Source: Onchidella celtica
Taxonomy: Eukaryota; Mollusca; Gastropoda; Systellommatophora; Onchidiidae
Length of the DNA: 64,000 nucleotides
Reading direction: 5' to 3'
NCBI GenBank assembly: GCA_963931925.1
Contig: OZ007582.1
Coordinates: 24,400,224-24,464,223, forward strand
Shown one piece after another: positions 25,801 to 30,376 of the stretch. The translations under genes were made by a program, and so were the position numbers. The notes below the pieces were generated by a model. That model ran no database searches, was not told the DNA's origin, and saw only the letters and a list, made by a program, of their open reading frames with translations. How positions within the stretch are numbered: the first letter of the stretch is position 1; every line of letters starts with the position of its first letter.

Positions 25801-28661
25801 CCACTTGGAGCGTTGTCGGAATGTTTTCGAGCATCTGAGACGGGCAAATTTAAAAGCTAGACCTACCAAGACGCTAATAGGGATGACAGAAGTCGAGTAC
25901 TTAGGCCATGAGCTGGGACGGGACTGTAAGACCGCGGGAGAGTAAGGTGCGAGCCATTGTCGACTGTGACCGACCGATGACCAAGACACAAGTGAGGAGT
26001 TTCCTGGGGCTAACGGGGTACTATCGGAAGTTAGTACCAAATTACAGTGCAATCTCGGCGCCGTTGTCAGACCTCACAAAGAAGTCCCAGGGCACAAAGT
26101 TCGCGTGGGGACACGCGCAGGAGAACGCGTTCAATGCCCTAAAAATTTGTTTGAGTTCCGAGCCGATACTACGGATGCCAGACTGGAACAAGGAACTGAT
26201 TCTCCAGACAGACGCATCTAACCTTGGAGCGAGTGGCTGCCTACTTCAAGAAGACGAGGGTACGAAGTATCCAGTCGTATACGTGAGCAGAAAGTTGAAA
26301 CCTGCGGAGAAGAACTACTCAACAATTGAAAAGGAATGCCTGGCCATAATTTTCGCCGTTAGTAAGTTGCAGGCGTATCTGTATGGGAGAAACTTCCTGT
26401 TAGAGACGGACCACCGACCTCTAACTTGGATGCGAACTAAAGACCAGAAGAATGCGAGGGTAACTAGATGGAACCTGGCGCTGCAACCATATAACTTTCG
26501 AGTCAGCAATATCAGGGGGCGAGACGCTCTATGGGCCGACACTCTATCTAGATTACCGGTAGATTAATAATTTTATTAGCCGATTTTGCCAGGGAAAATC
26601 GACTTAAGTGGGGGCGATTGTAACAGGGTGACAGATTGGCAAGGTATAACTAGCGTGGGAAGATAGTTGACGGCGGGGAGACAGAGTTATTGTAGGCCAG
26701 AGGGGGAAAGTACGGAATGCAACGGAAAGCGTTGACACCCGAAAAGGGTAGTGTTTACCTACCTGACCGCCGTACTTGACGATCAGATCACCTGGGAATT
26801 GCTTGGGGGGTAGAGATGCTTCAATAGTATTTGACGTGGAGTCGACGGGGGTGGCTATTAGGATAACTAATGTACACTCGGTGAGCGTCTTGGGACGCTA
26901 CCTGACTGGGTATAAATCCCCGAACGCTCCTTCTAACTTGAGACCGCTGAGAGCACTCACCAGCTTCGTGCCGAAGAGGAGACCACAACTGCAACTGTGA
27001 CTTTGTACTAGTCTTGTGAGTGGGGAAGGTCAGGGAACCCGCAAACATCCTTTGTCAGAGCGTGGTATCTTTGGTATCTTGTCGGCATTTGAGCTGTTGC
27101 TGAGTGGTAAGTTAATTGTACGATGTATGTGTATTTTACTTATTGTTCATGATTGTAGACCCTAAATCTAGTGGGTTTACTTTGGTATAACTACTGTCTC
27201 TGAGAGAGTCACGGAAACGCCGTTACATATGTGTTACGAAACCTTATAGGATGGGGTCTGTTAGAGAGAGCGTTATTCCTTGTGGGGAACGTGTAAATAT
27301 CATTAAAACTGTATTGATCGTTTATTCTATTGCCTATATGGGAGCCTATGGAGTATGGGAGCTGCAGCCTGACTTATAACAGTGTCAGCGGTTAAAAGTA
27401 TTAATGATGAATATCCGTCATGGAGTAAGTATGGAAGTCATGCCTTCCAGCAGTAGATTAGGAAGTTGCGATTGTTTTTCTACAGAGGAGGAAGAACAAC
27501 ACCTTCTTGGCTTCTCAACTTCTTGTCCTTTGATTAACGACATCGTGGCTTCTTGGCTTCCCGACCTATTGGTACCTGCCGATACCTGTTGATCTAACTG
27601 CGCAGTCAAGCCAGAGTAGAGAGGAAGAACCAGCTCCCAGATAGCGCCATACACCCCTAAAGGAGAGGTTTCCTTATGCTGAATGTACCCATGTGTTTTA
27701 TAAAATGTGCTAGAAATTGAATATTACGAAGCCTTTTAATTATCATGTACTGATTTGCATTGATTTCATTCCATCGAAATTCACGTGAAATTGTATGACC
27801 TATATTCCTATTATTATTGAATGAATTAATAATTATTGTATAGATAAGCAATACAAATATCGTTTGTTATAACTTATAGAAGAGAGATAGTCGATTACTT
27901 AGTGTGTTTGTGCCGTGCCTATCACGGCTGGTGTCAGAAGAAAGTTAGTGAGAGAAAGTGGAAACATCACAGCCAGCAATATTATCGATAAAATATTTCC
28001 AAACAATGAACACATTTTACATGACAAACACAGATAAACAACAAGATATTAATTTTTCATGTCGTTTTTATTGCATTCGAAACAAGTAAACAAGAGTAGA
28101 ATTATATGCTGGGAAGGAAGGGTGCTCTCGATAACTTTCTGTGGGTCAGAAAATTTACAGTGTAGAGGCGTGCGCTTGTGGTAACTAATTCGAGTCAATT
28201 CTTCACATGATTGGAACTCATTTAACTTGTAAACCCTGCTAATGTCAGTTAGACATAATTTATTTCATAATTTTATCATCTTGACAAACGTTGCGGGAGT
28301 GCAACGTTGCAATGTGTATGAAGTTTTTTTTTTCTTCTCTGGTTATTGTCAACATTGATAATTTGATTTATCTACTATTGTTATGATTATTACATTGCCC
28401 AGCCTTGTGTGTCAGTAATTTCAATGAATCTTAATCTACAAACTTTCACTTTTTTTTTTTTACTGAAATGAGAAAATAGAAGATTTCATCTGCTTGGGGG
28501 TATGGGGGGTGGGGGGGTTGGCGGAGATGTTCATATCAAATCTGAAATCTATTTTTCCTTCTGAGATATTATATTAGACATGTTTTCTTCTTGTATGACT
28601 CAACTGTCCTTTATTTTCAGGTGACAGAGAATATGATGAAATCTCCCTCAAGCAGTTCTAG
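1839..28661 (+). CDS. Gene A: single-pass membrane protein with Arg-Arg-X-Ser repeat tail (3' part, unrecognised)
   Basis: Joined exons: 1839-1858, 2320-2488, 2594-2695, 2891-3000, 4317-4397, 5243-5305, 6357-6455, 7640-7741, 7956-8057, 9974-10039, 10520-10588, 18248-18310, 18776-18844, 28621-28661 (stop TAG at 28659). All have AG/GT borders and phases that join without a stop, giving about 385 codons including the stop. The order is a short acidic linker, one hydrophobic helix (about 22 residues from TLMIALAAG), a basic stop-transfer RWRKKKQK, then a Ser/Arg-rich cytoplasmic tail. R-R-X-S occurs eight times (X = Q, N, H, H, H, A, M, P), the consensus for PKA-type basophilic kinases. From 4317 on every internal exon is phase 1-1, so exons can be duplicated or skipped without breaking the frame. 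The N-terminus lies left of the window. I do not recognise the family; a regulated receptor or adhesion-type membrane protein is only a guess. Small exons may have been missed. Confidence 0.7.
2320..2488 (+). CDS. Gene A transmembrane exon
   Basis: The acceptor is CATTACTTCCAG and the donor GTGAGT. The exon encodes the hydrophobic helix (TLMIALAAGISAFIILCAVI and following), the basic anchor RWRKKKQK and the first R-R-Q-S motif near its end. The positive charges after the helix put the C-terminal side in the cytoplasm. Confidence 0.8.
2594..2695 (+). CDS. Gene A cytoplasmic exon
   Basis: It is in phase with its neighbours and has donor GTATGA. It encodes FNGRVYSYITVSRL and then a charged stretch (ETMRKKQAEIIEDR). 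The acceptor used is the AG at 2592-2593; an AG a few bases earlier would cause a stop. Confidence 0.65.
2891..3000 (+). CDS. Gene A cytoplasmic exon with RRNS
   Basis: The acceptor is TTCTTGAACAG and the donor GTAAGG. It encodes TGIYTRRNSQFYSGNQG and ends in a Lys/Glu-rich part. R-R-N-S is the second kinase-type motif. Confidence 0.7.
3001..4316. other. Gene A intron with G-rich tract
   Basis: There is no supported exon. It contains a poly-T/poly-G run and GC-rich block at 3840-3960, probably a degraded repeat. Short open stretches after AG at about 3441 cannot be joined in phase without a stop. Confidence 0.45.
4317..4397 (+). CDS. Gene A cytoplasmic exon, Ser/Arg-rich
   Basis: The acceptor is CTCTCCATCAG and the donor GTAAGG, phase 1-1. 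It encodes SHLKDRSISLFRPRSLSGDE, with two R-S-x-S or R-S-L-S elements rather than R-R-x-S. Confidence 0.7.
5243..5305 (+). CDS. Gene A cytoplasmic exon, TSPRYALPR
   Basis: The acceptor is TTTTTCCCAACTGTCCAG and the donor GTAAGT, phase 1-1, 63 nt. It encodes SSISRNPTQTETSPRYALPR. The ALP at the end recalls the RRHSALP unit of later exons. Confidence 0.65.
6357..6455 (+). CDS. Gene A RRHSALP exon, copy 1
   Basis: The acceptor is AATTATGAATTTTCAG and the donor GTAGTG, phase 1-1, 99 nt. It encodes ISVQQDNRLRARRHSALPFL and then SMDYGDIRDRPE. It is the first of three homologous exons sharing an N-terminal S-x-V/M region, RRHSALP and (S/A)(M/L)D at fixed spacing. Confidence 0.75.
6801..7124. repeat. 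42-bp minisatellite, six near-perfect units plus degenerate lead-in
   Basis: Units start at 6873, 6915, 6957, 6999, 7041 and 7083. The pattern is TTCTCCATAAGTCTTCCCC, then AAACTCACATAC, then TTTTATTATTG, with a C/T difference at the second or third base. Two diverged units precede it (6801-6872). Because 42 is a multiple of three the array is open in several frames, but it lies in an intron between duplicated exon copies 1 and 2 and is not coding. Confidence 0.95.
7640..7741 (+). CDS. Gene A RRHSALP exon, copy 2
   Basis: The acceptor is TTCTTGTTTTAATTTTGAG and the donor GTATAT, phase 1-1, 102 nt. It encodes SSKMVPGTRLTSRRHSALPS and then LALDNWNIMQKPT. It aligns with copy 3 over its first 24 residues. 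Confidence 0.75.
7956..8057 (+). CDS. Gene A RRHSALP exon, copy 3
   Basis: The acceptor is AATTCAACTTTTCAG and the donor GTAAAG, phase 1-1, 102 nt. It encodes SSLVQPNTRHALRRHSALPG and then LSMDTGNNSNVYN. It lies only 214 bp after copy 2, consistent with a local tandem duplication. Confidence 0.78.
8369..8431 (+). CDS. Possible extra gene A exon (weak acceptor)
   Basis: A 63-nt block is flanked by AG and GTAATG, is phase 1-1, and is open in the frame of its neighbours. It encodes an acidic stretch and then EGRKLSWK, again a basic residue pair before Ser. The acceptor has a poor pyrimidine tract, so it may be a rarely used or false exon. It is not counted in the main model. Confidence 0.25.
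8432..9973. other. Gene A intron, no gene seen
   Basis: This is anonymous sequence with a slightly GC-richer block at about 8930-9400 that may be an old repeat. The short frames there show no recognisable domain. Confidence 0.4.
9974..10039 (+). CDS. Gene A exon, KRRIG ... PDLQSL unit
   Basis: The acceptor is TTTCTGTTTTCTGCAG-like and the donor GTAAGA, phase 1-1, 66 nt. It encodes GAKRRIGNVIAPDLQSLQDL. It is homologous to the exons at 18248 and 18776 (RR..., then PDL or SEL, then SL), but the phospho-acceptor Ser of R-R-X-S is replaced by Gly. Confidence 0.72.
10520..10588 (+). CDS. Gene A exon with RRTRRASV
   Basis: The acceptor is CATATTCTCATATAG and the donor GTAAAA, phase 1-1, 69 nt. 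It encodes QRRTRRASVHGTPDTVMPTH and then ND. RRAS-V is a textbook PKA-type site. It is the last exon before the BEL/Pao insertion. Confidence 0.72.
10880..10884. other. 5-bp target site duplication, left (GGTGT)
   Basis: GGTGT directly precedes the 5' LTR and is repeated directly after the 3' LTR at 18229-18233. Five bp is typical of BEL/Pao integration. Confidence 0.85.
10885..11199 (+). repeat. BEL/Pao 5' LTR
   Basis: It is 315 bp, starts TGTTGCATATC and ends TTCGCAACA. It holds an internal 38-bp direct duplication at 11012-11049 and 11050-11087 (starting CACGCGGGGCAGGTAGTCAT) and a polyadenylation-like AATAAA in GTCAATAAACAG. Confidence 0.95.
11200..11217 (+). promoter_or_regulatory. Primer binding site, tRNA-Phe type
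   Basis: TGGTGCCGAAACCCGGGA begins at the first base after the LTR. It is complementary to the 3' end (including CCA) of animal tRNA-Phe, the presumed primer for minus-strand DNA synthesis. Confidence 0.85.
11528..16939 (+). CDS. BEL/Pao Gag-Pol polyprotein
   Basis: The ORF is 1803 codons and uninterrupted. Domains in order: a Gag core (DUF1759-like) from about residue 130 with KLPKLELPKFSGE; Cys/His knuckles from about 354 (CVFCNENHFSSDC, then a Cys-rich pair); an aspartic protease with FDSGAD near 491; reverse transcriptase with ADITKAF and YVDD (about 901); RNase H with FCDASEKGYG (about 1072) and YTDS; and an integrase with H-H-C-C zinc finger (about 1387-1430). The catalytic integrase residues are Asp in GLDFAGP (1456), Asp in YSDNAKTF (1517) and Glu in WWERM (1555). 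A DUF5641-like C-terminal module follows. The PR-RT-RH-IN order and lack of an env-like ORF match BEL/Pao. All catalytic motifs seen are intact, though one Gag knuckle (FICLSGNHIARDC) appears to lack a Cys. The start is the first in-frame ATG after the leader. Confidence 0.95.
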   Translation: MAENLTLEQAQRLRTSAKSWLTRESNILQALLDAAKRDLPQVRFHVTQFQARLDKFDTAQSSVEAVINLDDLEGDIATSADYRDAACTVYLKAQEVISASVRPPNEIDLVSDRVSIASADAHQPSQATAKLPKLELPKFSGEVTEWTSFWDRFAAVVHTSTGLAQITKFTYLQSLLKGEAAAAIKGLQTTAENYDTAVDILHKRFGRKERIIFGHISQLLATSQPRKGGNSLWALHDELQAHVRSLENLGISQNTYGVILTPLILHRFPADIRLEWARVGERKEGDLAFLMSFIYDEIRRRERAHNFVPSTNSTTESSSEGARRRQTGAALSINTGTGGPPSASNSTNAHEKNVRCVFCNENHFSSDCAQLHNLDVQQRKSKLRNLKRFICLSGNHIARDCKRQCGLCRGKHHRLLCKRFIHSDHGIDTTVKSIYPSQDVKVPLGKVGSAGASVGADGHVVGINYTHSQTLGATTLMQTVHCKVGSLSVSILFDSGADRSFITRRLAHELGLGPLGRESVSYSCFGRGKPGKESPRNIYRLALGTPAQYLHLIEIDSICAPMFRTRIPDSHMGVFVGLPFTENFSADNPIKIDILIGIDHYWQFMKPNYVHSSVGLVAQETSLGWILSGTWPSVGKGNICSSQFLCHTNTTSVSDSLIRSLWELDSVGVKDYAETTDDTVLADFNRTVRYEDGRYTVSLPWKSEVMRSQLLNNKPLAEKRLDSLTRRLARDPELDSKYNEVLAELESLGIIKEIAPEEEHGSRPIYYMPHRPVVRESSSTTKVRPVFDASASSFNGISLNDCLEKGPCLIPNLVSILMRFRRFPIAITADITKAFLQIRVDLKDQDVHRFLWRFGDRTKVMKFDRVPFGNKASPFLLNATIQHHLSKFPVGKTISELQTNLYVDDFLSGADSLEEAHSIISEARDILSSAGMCLTKWSSNKDELCGVEKNFSNLESDFSKVLGLKWSCALDSFSFTSLEIPSGLIITKRVVLSFIARLFDPLGFLTPFTIRAKFLFQELWLLGIDWDLEVPPSISDEFHSWLEDLALLQTWNIPRCYVHGSWSTGSNPEIHIFCDASEKGYGCCAYLRVQDENGYHVSLMISRARVAPVKRITLPRLELMGALLGARTLKFIQESHIVGTECTYFCYTDSMITLSWIKSRADKWKCFVANRVREIQSVTDPSCWSHCAGTDNPADFVTRSFSASQLIASCMWLRGPSWLHFDDVITEQEHNLSSVVDAEVGLEEEVGLATTVCHSDTLTSPVLPMERWSTLSKSVKILAWIYRFFGNLSGRRARKASRHLKTEELKDAETKLFWVTQREHYCSDIRSLQEGKEIPRSSILYKMHPFLDEKGLLRMGGRLQFSALSFDERHPIILPKGHVALLLTRFYHQTFKHAGVGLMLSSLRDKFWIIGLRALARQVKRECFHCQRFDAGPCNEPFAPLPESRVTKATPFSVTGLDFAGPLYCSDYKDQKFYILLFTCGVVRAIHLELVMSLKLSDFLMAFRRFVARRGMPTIIYSDNAKTFISGSRELTRAFGTMCPSWKFIAPRSPWWGGWWERMVRSVKSILRKTIGGSSLPRTELDTLLQEVEACINSRPLTAVHDDAEENKILTPFHFLLGKGCHMLPMDALSSSVNQKVVTEQYFAQQATLTQFWKVWSQDYLRNLPQVKTNGRRGSIKEGMVIIIREDNTPRLHWPIGVVTKLFTGKDGIPRTVEVRTASGLLVRSIQRIHSLELQSGESDFDLSMLRDTDDYPHEVDVPSRQREQAERNSTVNQPGNGKVAESDKSVATRAGRTVRPRTVLDL
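16940..17913 (+). other. BEL/Pao 3' untranslated region and polypurine tract
   Basis: This AT-rich region lies between the gag-pol stop and the 3' LTR, with no env-like or other long frame. The purine run AAGGTGGGGAG just before 17914 is the probable plus-strand primer. Confidence 0.7.
17914..18228 (+). repeat. BEL/Pao 3' LTR
   Basis: It is 315 bp, the same length as the 5' LTR with no difference seen by eye. It is followed by GGTGT (18229-18233), the right target duplication. Confidence 0.95.
18248..18310 (+). CDS. Gene A exon with RRMS, just after the BEL/Pao element
   Basis: The acceptor is TGTGCTATTTTCAG and the donor GTGAAT, phase 1-1, 63 nt. It encodes FGRRMSLQFVPDLHSIVHQK. The 3' LTR ends only 19 bp before this exon, so upstream splice signals have been displaced. 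Confidence 0.68.
18776..18844 (+). CDS. Gene A exon with RRPS
   Basis: The acceptor is TATGTTTCATTACAG and the donor GTAACC, phase 1-1, 69 nt. It encodes RLNNRRPSTQVVSELESLSE and then FQ, homologous to the 9974 and 18248 exons. Confidence 0.72.
18845..19899. other. Last gene A intron, left part
   Basis: It holds an (AAAC)n microsatellite at about 18989-19012 and anonymous repeat-like AT-rich DNA. No exon is supported. Confidence 0.4.
19900..20385. repeat. Tandem duplication of about 240 bp
   Basis: Copy 1 (19900-20136) and copy 2 (20137-20385) both begin CACATGACCTCACAGGA. They share TTTTCTGGTTTAATTGATGA, CATTAAGGGCTTTCTTTAGA and the end TCGCT(A/G)TTACCCA. They differ by scattered substitutions and small indels. 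Confidence 0.9.
20515..20519. other. 5-bp target site duplication, left (GCCAG)
   Basis: GCCAG precedes the gypsy-type 5' LTR and recurs at 27972-27976 directly after the 3' LTR. Confidence 0.85.
20520..21868 (+). repeat. Gypsy-group 5' LTR (1349 bp)
   Basis: It starts TGTAACAGGGTGACAGATTG and ends GGAAACATCACA. It contains a TATA-like TATAAAT near 20809 as the probable promoter of the element. Short frames inside it occur identically in both LTRs and are not genes. Confidence 0.93.
21870..21888 (+). promoter_or_regulatory. Primer binding site, tRNA-Leu type
   Basis: TGGTGTCAGAAGTGGGATC starts one base after the LTR. It is complementary to the 3' end of an animal tRNA-Leu (…CCCACTTCTGACACCA). 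Confidence 0.8.
22148..25945 (+). CDS. Gypsy-group Gag-PR-IN-RT polyprotein (frameshifted at its 3' end)
   Basis: The ORF is 1265 codons. A charged, Arg/Glu-rich N-terminus (to about 75) is followed by a Gag/SCAN-like core (PKIAIFDDSREDLDSYL from about 80). Two CCHC knuckles come next (CFNCGSPNHLSRQC about 276, CFVCGSLLHIARFC about 315), then a protease region in which the expected D-T-G reads G-T-G (LRGTGCT, about 420). Next is an integrase with H-H-C-C finger (about 619-662) and catalytic Asp in AIDLVGP (690), Asp in VSDRGSQF (750) and Glu in LCERFNG (786), then a GPY/F-like module (WKGPYKV, about 923). Last is the RT (from about 1054) with LDLTKGFYQV and FVDD (1203) instead of the usual YVDD. 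Integrase precedes RT. The frame ends in a short aberrant tail after EYLGHELG, where the downstream RNase H continues in another frame. Confidence 0.92.
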   Translation: MLMDYLGALKLARQEGISDEEFKIRWEEEKAQNREQRAIKREEKEKERQFERERMEYERELAKNGCHNGKGNGKSAAPKVPKIAIFDDSREDLDSYLKRFERFAQANDWEEDTWADMLGALLTGRALDVYSGLSDEDSRDYEKVKKVLFKKYHLTAEGYRRKFRESRLDKDETYTQLSVRLQRYFERWVDLSEAERTMEGITDLLVREQMLKIVDCNLSIYLKERDPKSVHELVEMADLYSEAHQSKRGLEQQQKSGKRVEESRSKGLGVSKPVCFNCGSPNHLSRQCDKGRTKKGAAATVEDNRGKSQRESGRGCFVCGSLLHIARFCRKRQKETTAVVLTSDEEADDSQCESSGRANTQPGAEPSVGPQTFISWETEGKSIELEGSTEHEPGDDVPENDLSAPFLEKGRIGDKEITILRGTGCTCAIIKRDKLPPNSLTGKNRSYVLMDGTRRSAPVAEMWVETPFYTGLLKALVVEDPVADLIIGNIKGASLEKISVVLTRSRKVEIDKEEHECENASAKVGQTTDNEEAKGNSTEKVRVGAKIGELTPGEIARAQREDETLRVLRERATLEQLAEVGTHIKESKGIYYRVKKAGAGRADVEQLLVPKQYRSELMKIAHEGVFGGHLGISRTQDRIMQSFFWPGIGADVGRFCRSCDACQRTSNKGRVTKVPLVPTPLIDTPFSHVAIDLVGPLPRTEHGRSCYILTLVDYATRFPDAVALRGISAEQVSEALMEIFSRLGIPKEIVSDRGSQFTGELMREVSALLKTKQIFCSPYHATANGLCERFNGVLKNRLRRVAHDRPKDWDRMLCPLLFAYRETPQASTGFSPFELVFGHPVRGPLAILKNLWTGEAESETRSSYEYVVDMRERLEDAMKVVAENSSVEKHRQKKYYDRGAKQRKFQVGDSVLILLPSDGSKLQMTWKGPYKVEEQRGSVNYIVDVKGKGRLYHANMLKKYIEREDEQENTETIAAAIIDETDEGEEATSMPLETVMPRLEQTETYRDVQLGDTLDQDQREQMQELMEEYKDIFTDVPGLTNLIKHKIPLLDQKPVKVRPYQLPYSTREAVNAEVGKMLAARIIEPSESPYNSPIVLVKKPDGQHRFCNDYRRLNVVTADDAEPMPEVEAIISNLAEAKYFTKLDLTKGFYQVPMAEEDKHLTAFATPFGLYQYRVMPFGLKGSPATFNRLMRKVLKDAGEGVDAFVDDCLIHSANWPDHLERCRNVFEHLRRANLKARPTKTLIGMTEVEYLGHELGRDCKTAGE
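25908..26567 (+). CDS. Gypsy-group RT thumb and RNase H, separated by frameshift
   Basis: This frame overlaps the end of the previous ORF by 38 nt and continues the same polyprotein. It has VRSFLGLTGYYRKLVPNYS (RT connection), LQTDASNLGASGCLL (RNase H first Asp), STIEKECLAII (Glu) and LETDHRPL (Asp), and ends DTLSRLP. The first ATG here is not a natural start. A one-nucleotide change near 25915-25925 would explain the break. A programmed frameshift cannot be excluded, but the position inside the RT-RNase H junction makes it unlikely. Confidence 0.88.
   Translation: MSWDGTVRPRESKVRAIVDCDRPMTKTQVRSFLGLTGYYRKLVPNYSAISAPLSDLTKKSQGTKFAWGHAQENAFNALKICLSSEPILRMPDWNKELILQTDASNLGASGCLLQEDEGTKYPVVYVSRKLKPAEKNYSTIEKECLAIIFAVSKLQAYLYGRNFLLETDHRPLTWMRTKDQKNARVTRWNLALQPYNFRVSNIRGRDALWADTLSRLPVD
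26568..26618 (+). promoter_or_regulatory. Short 3' leader with polypurine tract
   Basis: AAGTGGGGGCGA immediately precedes the 3' LTR and is the probable plus-strand primer. No further ORF is present. Confidence 0.75.
26619..27971 (+). repeat. Gypsy-group 3' LTR (1353 bp)
   Basis: It is a near-identical copy of 20520-21868. It has an extra 4 bp in TTTACCTACCTGACC (about 26755-26765) and about seven substitutions. GCCAG follows at 27972-27976. Confidence 0.93.
27977..28620. other. Last gene A intron, right part
   Basis: This is AT-rich sequence with poly-T runs and a poly-G tract near 28495-28525. No exon is seen before the terminal exon acceptor at 28619-28620. Confidence 0.5.
28621..28661 (+). 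CDS. Gene A terminal exon
   Basis: The acceptor follows a pyrimidine-rich tract (TGTCCTTTATTTTCAG). It joins in phase 1 to give G-DREYDEISLKQF and a TAG stop at 28659-28661. The short acidic, tyrosine-containing C-terminus (YDEI) could be a docking motif; this is inference. Confidence 0.68.
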
Positions 28662-30376
28662 AATCCTGGCCGTCATATATCTGACTGTCGTGTTTTAGGA
28701 TACATTTTGGGGACAACATTACAATATTGAAAGAATACATCAAGAAAGAAAGAAAGGAAGACTTGGTTAAAGGATGCAGCTTGTTTTCTTCGTCTCAATT
28801 TGAATTAGAATGAAACGAATCTGTCAATATCTGAACAAGTATTACGCTATTTTTTTAAAGTTAGTTTCAATATTTATCACTGTCTTTTCAACTTGCGAGC
28901 TGTTCAACAATCGTATAAATTTGATACTTTAAAAATTAAATGACAAAATTTTTTTTTTTCAAATTTAATTTAAACTTCACACTTCACATTTACCAAGTGC
29001 ATGTACTTGTGAAATACAGTAGTGAATTCCAATCAGAAATAAAATTTGCATTTCATATGTTAGGAGTGTAATCAAGCTGCAAATCCATCTTAGAATCAGC
29101 CTACGTAATACTGCGTCTGTGTAATTAAGCTTGGACAAGGGAAAGGTGTGATCACTAGCACTGGTAGCTTATTGATAGTCTCGGGAATACCTGTGAAGTT
29201 AGTGTTGGCTGGCCTGACATTAGTATCTGGATTATAGAGTCAGTTTGACTCTCTGCATTCTGGATTACTACAGAATTTTACCATGAAACACAAAGATTGT
29301 TAAATTATTTCTTTGCAAATTAAATCCCTGTTACTACCTAAATGCCGAAGGCAGACATGGAAGCCACTAGAAGAAGACAGAGAGAGCAGAATGAAAAGTA
29401 AGGAGGCATTGAAAGGTGCAAATAATGCTACACTTAAAGCATCCTCATGTGTCAGTCACATGCAATTAAATTTGCAGCAGTATACTTTTATAATTTGACA
29501 ACAAGAAATCAAGCTCACAATTTATACCAAATGAGCTCTAAAACAGAACGTGAGTTTGCATTACACTCTGGCCAGAGTGATGATGTTTCGTGATTTTCAA
29601 GCTTTCACCACAAGATTTTGTCATGAATCTTTGTCTCACTTGCAGCCTTAATTATTACTGAACAAGTGCCAGATAATAGCTGTTGGTATCAAACTAATGT
29701 GCATGATTTATTTTAACATGTTCATTGCCAAAACATGAAACTGTCTCTATGTAGGACATGCAGACAGAATACTTTATTTTGTTGATACAGTTAAATAGAA
29801 TTTCATCCTTTGGAGCTTGAAAAATGACATTTTGTACAGATTTGTATTGTGTGTTTGGTAAATGTTATTTCGTACCTAAAGTTGAGATCAGATGTTTGGG
29901 ATTACTTGACAGGAATGATTATTTTTTATATTTTTTTTATATACATATGAATGTACTTGGCAGTAACAAATTCTTTTCCATATAAATTGTAATGATTGCA
30001 CAATCTACTTGACAAATCATATGCAATGCCATTGTAGAGTTAACCATTTTGTTGTGAAGTTCAAAATTCCTTGCAACGTATTTCTTCACCCAGCTTGTAA
30101 TATCACAAATTATAATTACTATGTTGCTGATTCGTGTATCTTCTAAATAATAAAAGAATGCTATAGAATTATTGTTGTAGCATTTTTGTAAATTTTGTTG
30201 TTGATGCTATCATTTTTCGTAAAAGTATGAATACTGTCAAATACAGTATTTAGTGCAAGTTCCTTTGGGCCAGAATGTTTCCTTTTTTGTTTTACCTTAG
30301 ATATTTCATTGTTTTTCATTTCCATCTTTGTGCAGGATAATATTTTTTTTTTGTTGTTCTTGTTGTTTTTAAAAGA
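28662..30376 (+). other. Gene A 3' UTR and downstream DNA
   Basis: No coding frame is supported. AATAAA polyadenylation signals occur at 29038-29043 and 30149-30154. Either could end the gene A transcript; the sequence alone does not decide. Confidence 0.45.

Larger units (their letters stand above)
20520..27971 (+). mobile_element. Ty3/gypsy-group LTR retrotransposon with integrase before RT (Gmr1-like order)
   Basis: The element is about 7.45 kb, bounded by TGTAACAGGG...ACATCACA LTRs of 1349 and 1353 bp and flanked by GCCAG duplications. The order is LTR, tRNA-Leu primer site, Gag, protease, integrase, reverse transcriptase, RNase H, polypurine tract, LTR. By eye the LTRs differ by about seven substitutions and one 4-bp insertion, so the insertion is young. 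Integrase upstream of RT is unlike standard Ty3/gypsy and matches the Gmr1-like group described in the literature. The copy carries a frameshift between RT and RNase H and a mutated protease motif. Confidence 0.93.
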
